Virus record (IMG/VR): IMGVR_UViG_3300043219_000113
Span: 1 to 42,732 of that record
DNA: 42,732 bases
DNA from: a virus
Direction: 5' to 3' (one strand)
Part shown: positions 37,013 through 42,732 of the stretch, one piece after another
How positions within the stretch are numbered: the first letter of the stretch is position 1
How the letters are laid out: each line of letters opens with the position of its first letter
The notes under the pieces: model-generated
Databases searched by the model: none
What the model saw: only the letters and a program-made list of their open reading frames with translations
What the model was told of the DNA's origin: nothing
Position numbers and translations under genes: made by a program

Positions 37013-37494
37013 TTAAGCTTATTTGTTTTCTGTTTGCTTCCTGATGACGAACCAAACCAAAAGTTTAATATCTGGCCCTGTGCAAGAGTCATTATTCCTA
37101 TAAGCGATACTGCAAGATCATGTATGTTATCGGGAATGGTTAGCGTACCCTTAAACAATCCGTACATGAGAGAAAAATAGCCGACAGTGTAGACAATACT
37201 TAAAATAACTTGCGGCAGTATCGAAGTATCCATAGAAAACTTTCTAGCGTTTTTGCGATCCTCAACATTGAGCTTTTTTTCATCAATAGCGAATTGTTTG
37301 TTTGCATTCTTGAGCGCTAATAGTTGCGTAGGGTCTGCACCACTAATCGCTATAGCAATATCTTCAATCGATGCTGACTTATTACCTAACAATTGATCAC
37401 CGATTACGCCAACCGCAGCGCCCGCTAATGGGCCACCTAAAGCCATTGCCAATGCTGGAGCTACTGCTGCTAATGTTTCTTTCCAGTCACTCAT
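37009..37494 (-). CDS. Holin, GTA_holin_3TM type
   Basis: This 161-aa protein has the family pattern: an N-terminal Ala/Gly-rich hydrophobic segment (about residues 8-35, LAAVAPALAMALGGPLAGAAVGVIG), a charged linker, and two membrane helices at about 95-118 and 125-147. It would form the membrane lesion that releases the amidase encoded 0.6 kb downstream. AAGGGGTAG precedes the start. Confidence 0.8.
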   Translation of the reverse strand: MSDWKETLAAVAPALAMALGGPLAGAAVGVIGDQLLGNKSASIEDIAIAISGADPTQLLALKNANKQFAIDEKKLNVEDRKNARKFSMDTSILPQVILSIVYTVGYFSLMYGLFKGTLTIPDNIHDLAVSLIGIMTLAQGQILNFWFGSSSGSKQKTNKLK

Positions 37495-37497
37495 AAT

Positions 37498-37947
37498 CTA
37501 CCCCTTAAACGTATATGATTGAACACCGCCGCCGCTGTTAATATCTCTCTTTACAGCTATTTCTATCGCCTCCATGGCGCCAGCTCCAGCATCCATTGCG
37601 CCTAGAGCAATCTGCCACCCGCTTCCGTCAGCCATCGCGTCATTATAGTGGATGGGCATCCCTTCTCCGTCGTACCTATATACGACAACAGAGCCTTTAT
37701 CTGTAACGCAAACGATAGATGCCGCATTTTCATCTTTATTTTCTATCTTAGGGAATTCGCCAGTTTTATTGTTTTTTATCCAGTCAAAAATCTTTCCTGA
37801 TGTAAAACAACAGCCGCTCTCAGCAACAGCTAAATAGCCCCCGACATTTAAATAGAGCTTCTGATCATTGTCGCACTCTACAGTATCACCGCTGACTCTT
37901 CTGCTATCCGTAGCCAGAGTCTTTCCATCCCATGCAATAGTTGTCAT
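37498..37947 (-). CDS. Proteasome/HslV-like Ntn hydrolase
   Basis: This 149-aa protein starts MTTIAWDGKTLATDSR, as HslV starts MTTI; removal of Met would expose Thr2 as the N-terminal nucleophile. An acidic residue in TDSR and a lysine in NDQKLY sit where Asp17 and Lys33 lie in the family. HslV subunits form a peptidase ring fed by HslU. The phage protein has no unfoldase beside it and may act alone or with the host ATPase. It is the gene directly before the holin. Confidence 0.7.
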   Translation of the reverse strand: MTTIAWDGKTLATDSRRVSGDTVECDNDQKLYLNVGGYLAVAESGCCFTSGKIFDWIKNNKTGEFPKIENKDENAASIVCVTDKGSVVVYRYDGEGMPIHYNDAMADGSGWQIALGAMDAGAGAMEAIEIAVKRDINSGGGVQSYTFKG

Positions 37948-37949
37948 GC

Positions 37950-38180
37950 CTACCCCTTTAACTGTGTTTGCTTGTTAATTAAATAACACTTTCTCGCCTT
38001 TAAGTTTACCATTGGCCTCACTAATTCTGGAGGTTTATCAATCGCCATTAGGTAATGCTCTATCTTGTACAGGTCGTTTATCATCCGCTGCACTGCGTCA
38101 GTCTCTGTGACTAAGTTCTTTAGCTGTTCGCCCTTTGCTATGCGCTCTTTATGGTGATTGAGGTTTACCACTTCAGACAT
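37950..38180 (-). CDS. Hypothetical helical protein, 76 aa
   Basis: The start at 38180, behind GAGAGAG, gives a smaller overlap with the preceding gene than the longer frame to 38258. The product is charged and helical (LNHHKERIAKGEQLKNLVTE), with a KARKCYLINKQ end. No family was recognised. Confidence 0.55.
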   Translation of the reverse strand: MSEVVNLNHHKERIAKGEQLKNLVTETDAVQRMINDLYKIEHYLMAIDKPPELVRPMVNLKARKCYLINKQTQLKG

Positions 38181-38494
38181 AACTTTACTCTCTCTGCGAC
38201 CCTTCTTACACTCATAATTAATTGCTTGCGGGTCATGTGGCTCTTGTGACATACCCACTTGTGATATTTAGCATTCTGCCCCGTGCCTTTTCTGACAAGC
38301 CAGCTACCCTCTCTGTTGCAGATTTCTATTAATCGCTTTTCCAGGGATTTCTTTTCCATCTGAAACAGCAGGACAAGCTTTCCGCGATTCATTATTTCCA
38401 AGTAGCAGATATAAACATCGTGCAAGGTGTAATCACCTGACTTCATATTGCCCTGAAGAAACTGCTCTAACAGATCGTGCGATAAAGTATCCAT
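38165..38494 (-). CDS. Hypothetical basic protein, 109 aa
   Basis: The product is helical and ends strongly basic (RKQLIMSVRRVAERVKLCLKW). The centre (EKRLIEICNREGSWLVRKGTG) could be a winged-helix-like segment. The ribosome-binding site is weak. A DNA-binding or replication role is possible but not shown. Confidence 0.5.
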   Translation of the reverse strand: MDTLSHDLLEQFLQGNMKSGDYTLHDVYICYLEIMNRGKLVLLFQMEKKSLEKRLIEICNREGSWLVRKGTGQNAKYHKWVCHKSHMTRKQLIMSVRRVAERVKLCLKW

Positions 38495-38497
38495 AGT

Positions 38498-38668
38498 CTA
38501 TTTAATCCGCGTAAATAAATAATCTAACTTTTCTTCAACCGTCAACTTTCCCCACGACTCCAGCAGAATGCCCTCTTTATCTTTTTTCAAACACACACAA
38601 CACTTGTTGTTCATATGTTCTGTTTCCTTACAGCATCTAGGGCAGTATTGAAGCTCTATAAATGCCAT
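38498..38668 (-). CDS. Zinc-ribbon protein, 56 aa
   Basis: CPRC (residues 9-12) and CCVC (about 23-26) form a zinc site, followed by a helix. The start at 38668 was chosen for the GAGGATG site before it; it overlaps the previous gene only if the longer frame is used. Confidence 0.55.
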   Translation of the reverse strand: MAFIELQYCPRCCKETEHMNNKCCVCLKKDKEGILLESWGKLTVEEKLDYLFTRIK

Positions 38669-38679
38669 AATCGCATCCT

Positions 38680-38865
38680 CTAATAAAGTGTAGGAACCAG
38701 ACGCCACTTAACAGGCTTCTTGACCTTCTTCCACTTGGCGTGAAGCTTTACCATTCTAAAAGTTCTAACGGCGTCACGCTGGGTAAATTCATCCGTTGCA
38801 AAGATGGTAAGGAAGCCGCCTTTCTTCAGGTTAAACTCACAGTTGAATGCTGGTATTAACTTCAT
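38680..38865 (-). CDS. Hypothetical basic protein, 61 aa
   Basis: A short strand-rich N-terminus (LIPAFNCEFNLKKGGFLTIFA) precedes a lysine-rich end (KLHAKWKKVKKPVKWRL). GAGAG precedes the start, which overlaps the NinG stop (ATGA). No family was recognised. Confidence 0.55.
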   Translation of the reverse strand: MKLIPAFNCEFNLKKGGFLTIFATDEFTQRDAVRTFRMVKLHAKWKKVKKPVKWRLVPTLY

Positions 38866-39410
38866 CTCTCTAACTCCAATTGCTTAAGCTTGTCATTGAA
38901 ATAAACTTCAATCTCTTTTAGTTCGGGGCCGGTTCGCTTAACTGTTCCGCCTGTGCTGGCCAGCAGGAAATCAACCCTTTCATCACCAATCTTTATTCTC
39001 AGATTCTTTTCGTAATCACCAGAACCTCCCTTGAAATAATTGCAATTCAGGTTCTGGCCATGAATATTATCTTCGTGGTATCTGATCTTGGGGTTGTTTC
39101 CAGACTCTTGAAAGTGACCGGCATGATAATCAGGCTTTAATGGTTGATTGCAGCAAATACAAGGCTCGTCTTTATCGCGCATCCTGATGTATTTATGGCA
39201 AGCTTTTTTAACGGCTGGTCTTCTGGTTTTAAGATCATTCAACCAAAACGCACTCTTTCTTTCGCGGTCTTGTTGCTTCTCTTTCTTTGCGGCCTTAACC
39301 CTTGCAAACTCTAACGCACACTTTATAGAGCATACTTGCGTAGTGCTTTTCCATACTTCAAAGCGGTTATCGCAAGACTTGCATTTTTTTAGTTTGGGTT
39401 TAATGCTCAT
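38862..39410 (-). CDS. ninG: NinG/Rap-like recombination protein
   Basis: This 182-aa protein has two N-terminal cysteine knuckles (CKSC at residues 10-13, then C27 and C31), a charged helix and a C-terminal CICCNQPLKPDYHAGHFQESG-NNPKIRYHEDNIHGQNLNCN region. This is the lambda NinG pattern, an HNH-like structure that cuts branched DNA in recombination. The ATG at 39410 overlaps the previous stop (ATGA). It works in a cluster with ERF. Confidence 0.85.
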   Translation of the reverse strand: MSIKPKLKKCKSCDNRFEVWKSTTQVCSIKCALEFARVKAAKKEKQQDRERKSAFWLNDLKTRRPAVKKACHKYIRMRDKDEPCICCNQPLKPDYHAGHFQESGNNPKIRYHEDNIHGQNLNCNYFKGGSGDYEKNLRIKIGDERVDFLLASTGGTVKRTGPELKEIEVYFNDKLKQLELER

Positions 39411-39667
39411 GCGCGGCAGTTCCAATTGTTCCCAGCCTCAACAGCAGCCCTATCAATATACTTTTGCTTGTATCGATAATTGGTAAAAGGGTCAGCTAAG
39501 CGCTCTTCGATTGTCATAAGGTCACATATTTGAACGGATGATATAGCCATGCCGCAATCGCTCCATATTTCAAACTGGGTTCCCATGCCATCAGGATAGG
39601 CTGGAATCTCACCACAGAAAGGGCAAGGCGAAAGCTCGGGTTTTGTAGTATTATCTTTATCTGTCAT
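39407..39667 (-). CDS. Lar-like restriction alleviation protein
   Basis: This 86-aa protein has PCPFCGE at residues 14-20, a WSDCG pair, and ends AGNNWNCRA, close to the W-N-R end of Lar-family proteins. In Rac prophage Lar eases type I restriction. It could protect incoming DNA or only share the zinc fold. GAGGAG precedes the chosen ATG at 39667. Confidence 0.65.
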   Translation of the reverse strand: MTDKDNTTKPELSPCPFCGEIPAYPDGMGTQFEIWSDCGMAISSVQICDLMTIEERLADPFTNYRYKQKYIDRAAVEAGNNWNCRA

Positions 39668-39739
39668 CACTAAGCTCCTCATAGCTTGTTCGATGGAAGT
39701 GGTGTGCCTAGTTTGAGCTAGGTAGGCCCAATTATAACA

Positions 39740-40171
39740 CTAATCCCCATGCCTATTGGGGAAACTTTGATCGATATTGAAATGCTCGGACAGGTGTCTA
39801 GATATCTGCTCGTAAACTTTACTGACTTCATGCGTCTCAAGCTGAGTAGTCGATGGCTTATCAGGATACATTGCAAGCTGAATAGATCGCCACAGTACTT
39901 CTTTCACTGATGCCATTGTCCAGCTCACAGAAGCCTCTTTCTTGGCTAATACGTGTATCATATCGTATCCAGAGGCGTTAAATCTTTCAGCCAGAAGTGA
40001 GCAGTATTTATGGATAGACTTATTCTGCAAAGTAGTCCGCTTGGCCCGCTCACCTTTTGTATCTACGACTAAAGTATTAGTCAGGCAAAGCTTCTCATCT
40101 TCGGCGTCCATAGGCGCAAATAACGGAAGTCCATCACGCTCACCCACTTTGACTAATACTAATCTGCTCAC
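39740..40171 (-). CDS. Conserved phage recombination-region protein, 143 aa
   Basis: The motif RTTLQNKSIHKYCSLLAERFNASG, then SVSWTMASVKEVLWRSIQLAMY and HLSEHF, matches a common phage protein found in recombination clusters, sometimes annotated as NinB-like. The RxxxQN feature recalls lambda NinB (Orf), a mediator that helps exchange proteins on ssDNA. The relation is distant. It starts with GTG. Confidence 0.55.
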   Translation of the reverse strand: MSRLVLVKVGERDGLPLFAPMDAEDEKLCLTNTLVVDTKGERAKRTTLQNKSIHKYCSLLAERFNASGYDMIHVLAKKEASVSWTMASVKEVLWRSIQLAMYPDKPSTTQLETHEVSKVYEQISRHLSEHFNIDQSFPNRHGD

Positions 40172-40205
40172 TATTATTTATTCCTATCTCTATAGTGCTA
40201 AAGGG

Positions 40206-40403
40206 TTACACTACTACCATTATTTGATGCGCTATATCTTCAAGCCTTTTTAGCTTTTCACTGTCTTTGCACTCAATAGTAATAATAATCTGATCACCCT
40301 CAAGGTTTACGATAACGGCGTTTTTACTGGGGATTATCTTTTTAACTCCCGCCTCATAAAATCCATCATTATCACCAACGCCTTCACACTTTATTCTTTC
40401 CAC
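40206..40403 (-). CDS. Hypothetical protein, 65 aa, GTG start
   Basis: GGAG lies 6 nt before GTG at 40403. The longer TTG-initiated frame would begin in that site. The product is a strand-rich small domain (AVIVNLEGDQIIITIECKD) with a terminal helix. No family was recognised. Confidence 0.5.
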   Translation of the reverse strand: MERIKCEGVGDNDGFYEAGVKKIIPSKNAVIVNLEGDQIIITIECKDSEKLKRLEDIAHQIMVVV

Positions 40404-40457
40404 ATTATTCTCCAATTAAAGTGCGGTTCTAACAACGAATACCCGCGAGGTAGCACC

Positions 40458-40916
40458 CTATATCTCACCACGAGGATGGGTGCTAATTGACCATAAATAC
40501 TGCGCTATTGGGCGAACCATCCACAAAGGATTAATATCTGGAACCTCACCTTTTAGCTTTGCTGCCTCTTCGCGCTTTGCTTCTCGCGCCTTTGCCTTGT
40601 TACGATACCCTGTAGAGCTTACCTGCTTCGATATCTTCAGCGGTATTTTGTGATCATAGGCATAAACAGGATCGTAGAAATGTATGCGCCCAAAACGTGA
40701 TTGCTCAAAAGGCCGGTAGCTATCTCTCAACTGCTTAAGCGCTCTAAAGTATCGTGAGGCATCACAGTTAAAATGAGCGCAGATACCTGTTGAATTCAAT
40801 CCAGGCTGATCCTTTATTAACTGCTTGAAGTCGGCAACATTGACAGGATTTATTTTTCTCGCATTAGACCTGCCTATTGGCCTTGCATCCTCAAGGTAGC
40901 CTTCTGTGTATGTCAT
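40458..40916 (-). CDS. Basic possible DNA-binding protein, 152 aa
   Basis: Residues 25-70 (VADFKQLIKDQPGLNSTGICAHFNCDASRYFRALKQL) resemble a winged or simple helix-turn-helix. A basic helix follows (NKAKAREAKREEAAKLKG). No replication initiator was recognised elsewhere in the phage, so this gene beside ERF is a candidate for that task by position only. It is coupled to the zinc mini-gene (TGATG). Confidence 0.5.
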   Translation of the reverse strand: MTYTEGYLEDARPIGRSNARKINPVNVADFKQLIKDQPGLNSTGICAHFNCDASRYFRALKQLRDSYRPFEQSRFGRIHFYDPVYAYDHKIPLKISKQVSSTGYRNKAKAREAKREEAAKLKGEVPDINPLWMVRPIAQYLWSISTHPRGEI

Positions 40917-41026
40917 CACTCTTCTTCCTCATCATCAACCCATGAACAATGCTCTTTGCAATCAGGGCATATACCCACATCTTCATACTCTCCGGCTTCT
41001 GCGCCGCAACATTCGCTAACTAACAT
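40916..41026 (-). CDS. Zinc-knuckle mini-protein, 36 aa
   Basis: The peptide MLVSECCGAEAGEYEDVGIC continues PDCKEHC and an acidic tail. The Cys pairs fit a zinc ribbon. It overlaps the ERF stop (TAATG) and the next start (TGATG), so all three are co-translated. Confidence 0.55.
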   Translation of the reverse strand: MLVSECCGAEAGEYEDVGICPDCKEHCSWVDDEEEE

Positions 41027-41775
41027 TATGCTGCCGCCCATTCAGGGGTCTTCATCAGCCCGCGCTCGATAGTGGTAAAGATTCCGCCTTTAGTTGGGGC
41101 CTTCCATAGTTCGCGTTGCACTTGTTCTTCAAGCTCTGCCCATGCTTCTTTGGCTGACGAGTAATCCTTTTCAAGCAAGCCCTGCTTAACAGCGGCAACG
41201 CTAAAGAACTCTTCTCTTAATAGGTTGTTATATACGAGCAATTCCTCCACGGTTACCTCTGGCTTTCCACCATCGTTATCGTCTGCGCCAGTGGTAATAC
41301 CTAAAGCACCCGTAAGGGAATAGCGGCGTAAATAGGTTATAGATGATGCCATTGCCTGAATTGCGTTTTTGCCGCCAGAGGTATCTGCTGGGGCCGTGAT
41401 GCTTGTTTGCTCGTGATGTCCAAGCCTGTGCGTAACAATACAGCTAACTGTTATACTGTTTTCGCCTTGGCTTTGCTCAAACCGATATGACAAGCCGGAC
41501 TCGTCAAGGATGGGCCGGATAGCTTGTGCTATATCATCAATATCAGCATACTTGGAGTTATGCCCCTCCCGCTTTTTGGCAATACGCTCAAGCTTGGATT
41601 GGAATAATGTCATTGCCTCACTATAAGCCTTTCGAGATTCAGAAGCCTCCCATCGCTCTTGCAGGTCCATTAGCTTTTCTAATTTATCCAAGTCCGCGCC
41701 CTGCTCTACTGCCATTTGTAAAAGCATTGCTGGACTGCTGTTAGTTGTTTGTAGTGATTTACTTTCAGTATTCAT
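41026..41775 (-). CDS. erf: ERF-family single-strand annealing protein
   Basis: In this 249-aa protein, residues 30-165 carry the ERF core (YSEAMTLFQSKLERIAKKREGHNSKYADIDDIAQAIRPILDESGLSYRFEQ..., GGKNAIQAMASSITYLRRYSLTGALGI). It anneals complementary ssDNA in phage recombination and can help circularise or concatenate the genome. GAGGTGG precedes the start. Neighbouring NinG-like and NinB-like genes agree. The C-terminal part is variable. Confidence 0.9.
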   Translation of the reverse strand: MNTESKSLQTTNSSPAMLLQMAVEQGADLDKLEKLMDLQERWEASESRKAYSEAMTLFQSKLERIAKKREGHNSKYADIDDIAQAIRPILDESGLSYRFEQSQGENSITVSCIVTHRLGHHEQTSITAPADTSGGKNAIQAMASSITYLRRYSLTGALGITTGADDNDGGKPEVTVEELLVYNNLLREEFFSVAAVKQGLLEKDYSSAKEAWAELEEQVQRELWKAPTKGGIFTTIERGLMKTPEWAAA

Positions 41776-42077
41776 TATGTTTCCACCTCAGTAGGCTCGG
41801 AATGATCTTCAATGGCTAATAAGGATTGGATTTGTTCTTCGATGTTGTTCATTTTGATCTGGGCATCACCGGCGATACTTTGTTGTTCGGCTTTGAGCTG
41901 GCCAATTCTATAACCAGTTTTGTCATAGCCGTCAGGAATTGCCATCTCCACATCAACATGATGGGTATTAACAAGCACATATTGATACTCGGACATGTCG
42001 CATCCATAGATCATGTACTCATCGGTTCTCATATTTTGATGCAAAAAAAGCTCTGTATTTACAGTGATTGTTTTCAT
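41775..42077 (-). CDS. Hypothetical protein beside ERF, 100 aa
   Basis: The sequence has a strand-rich first half (TITVNTELFLHQNMRTDEYMIYG) and a long C-terminal helix (KAEQQSIAGDAQIKMNNIEEQIQSLL). It touches both neighbouring genes (ATG overlaps). It may aid recombination by position. No family was recognised. Confidence 0.6.
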   Translation of the reverse strand: MKTITVNTELFLHQNMRTDEYMIYGCDMSEYQYVLVNTHHVDVEMAIPDGYDKTGYRIGQLKAEQQSIAGDAQIKMNNIEEQIQSLLAIEDHSEPTEVET

Positions 42078-42274
42078 TATTGCTTATCTCCAAAAGTTTC
42101 ACTACCGTTTAAATATCCCTTTAAAGAAGGGTTGCCAGTATAAGTACCATCAGGACGCTTCATTGATTCAGGCTCAAGCTCTCTAAAGTTTTCTTCAAAG
42201 TTATCGAAGATAGAAGGCCCATTGTTTTTAAGATCGTTCTCTAGCTCTTCTACTTCGGCTCTTGATTTAATCAT
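42077..42274 (-). CDS. Hypothetical acidic protein, 65 aa
   Basis: It overlaps the end of the pentapeptide gene by 8 bp and abuts the next gene. The product is acidic and helical (AEVEELENDLKNNGPSIFDNF), and its tail is glycine-rich. No family was recognised. Confidence 0.6.
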   Translation of the reverse strand: MIKSRAEVEELENDLKNNGPSIFDNFEENFRELEPESMKRPDGTYTGNPSLKGYLNGSETFGDKQ

Positions 42275-42732
42275 TGGTCTTATCCTCTTTTTTTACATAA
42301 GGCGTAGCAGGCGATACTTCGACAATTTTAAGAATGATATCTCTGTACTTTTTCCAAAAATCGCTTTCGTGGTCTTTCATTTCAAGCCAGTCACCAAAGC
42401 TTAATTGCGTACAACCAAATGCTATTGAGTCGGTGTTATAGGTTATTGAAAACTCACTTTCGATATGTAGTGACTTTATTTCAGACCCGTTTCCTACAGC
42501 GTTATTTATGTGAATAGAGCTCAAGTCGGCAGAGCTCAAGTCGGCAGAGCGCAAGTCGGCATAGCTCAAGTCGGCAGAGCGCAAGTCGGCAGAGCGCAAG
42601 TCGGCAGAGCGCAAGTTGGCAGAGCGCAAGTCGGCATAGCTCAAGTTGGCATAGCTCAAGTTGGCAGAGCGCAAGTCGGCATAGCGCAAGTAGGCATAGC
42701 TCAAGTCGGCAGAGCGAAAGTTGGCAGAGCGC
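42267..42732 (-). CDS. Pentapeptide-repeat protein, C-terminal part
   Basis: This is the continuation of the gene that starts at 396. About 14 further pentapeptides are followed by an 80-residue non-repeat end (IHINNAVGNGSEIKSLHIESEF...IAFGCTQLSFGDWLEMKDHE). The same end type (AVGN, IKS, IGC, W) is seen in other phage pentapeptide proteins. An internal ATG at 42704 is not the real start, since repeats continue beyond it to the contig edge. Near the edge the units AYLRY and ANFRS deviate from the main pattern. Confidence 0.88.
   Translation of the reverse strand, partial: RSANFRSADLSYAYLRYADLRSANLSYANLSYADLRSANLRSADLRSADLRSADLSYADLRSADLSSADLSSIHINNAVGNGSEIKSLHIESEFSITYNTDSIAFGCTQLSFGDWLEMKDHESDFWKKYRDIILKIVEVSPATPYVKKEDKTND

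Noticed and set aside
42267-42704. A complete 145-aa pentapeptide gene starting at 42704
   Set aside because: Repeats continue in frame beyond 42704 to the edge and resume at base 1. The true start, with a ribosome-binding site, is at 396.
42729-42732. Physical phage ends (cos or terminal repeat) at the window edges
   Set aside because: The shared sequence is only 4 bases, lies inside a gene, and is explained by the repeat unit.

Overview
This 42.7-kb window reads as the essentially complete genome of a short-tailed (podovirus-type) tailed phage, probably of a Gram-negative, likely gammaproteobacterial, host. The virion genes follow the epsilon15/BPP-1 and P22 pattern: TerS, TerL, portal, scaffold, major capsid protein, Bbp16-like cement protein, adaptor, gp10-like tail stabilisation protein and three ejection-type proteins. 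NinG, Lar-like and ERF proteins, a 3-TM holin and a PGRP amidase also fit such a host. Both ends lie inside one leftward pentapeptide-repeat gene. Merging a 4-base overlap (gcgc) across the ends restores one open frame of about 285 codons, so the molecule is best read as circular or circularly permuted, cut in a repeat.

Layout. (1) 400-830: a divergent control region with a Cro-like regulator gene, palindromic operators and a good leftward promoter. (2) 825-3767 rightward: small early genes of mostly unknown function. (3) 3764-4547 leftward: four small genes with an extended -10 promoter. (4) 4560-6230: an RNA-rich region with one 58-codon gene, two adjacent tRNA genes (Phe and Cys), two promoter-hairpin-T6 units of the same unusual topology, and a chain of long inverted repeats that looks like a large structured RNA. 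(5) 6234-11198 rightward: an SPFH/band-7 lipoprotein with a membrane partner, small zinc-ribbon proteins, a possible 2OG-Fe(II) oxygenase and unknown genes. (6) 11242-33927 rightward: late genes, including an SGNH-hydrolase tail protein, a small promoter-controlled cassette with a Tat-signal protein, DNA packaging, head, connector, tail, ejection proteins and a beta-helix tailspike. An HNH-AP2 endonuclease gene sits antisense before the tailspike. (7) 42274-33934 leftward: ERF annealing protein, NinG, Lar-like protein, a proteasome-like Ntn hydrolase, holin, tiny membrane proteins, amidase, a nucleoside deoxyribosyltransferase-like protein, an HNH protein and others.

The leftward promoter at about 735-763 points through the pentapeptide gene and, once the ends are joined, into the whole leftward block, so one divergent switch may control both arms. 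No integrase, DNA polymerase, primase or replicative helicase was recognised, so lifestyle and replication mode remain open. The strongest candidate for something undescribed is the RNA region at 4.7-6.2 kb. It has two hairpin units in which a 5' strand is complementary to the apical loop of a long terminator stem, multi-helix domains between them, an atypical tRNA-Phe, and a structured motif repeated 2.2 kb away.
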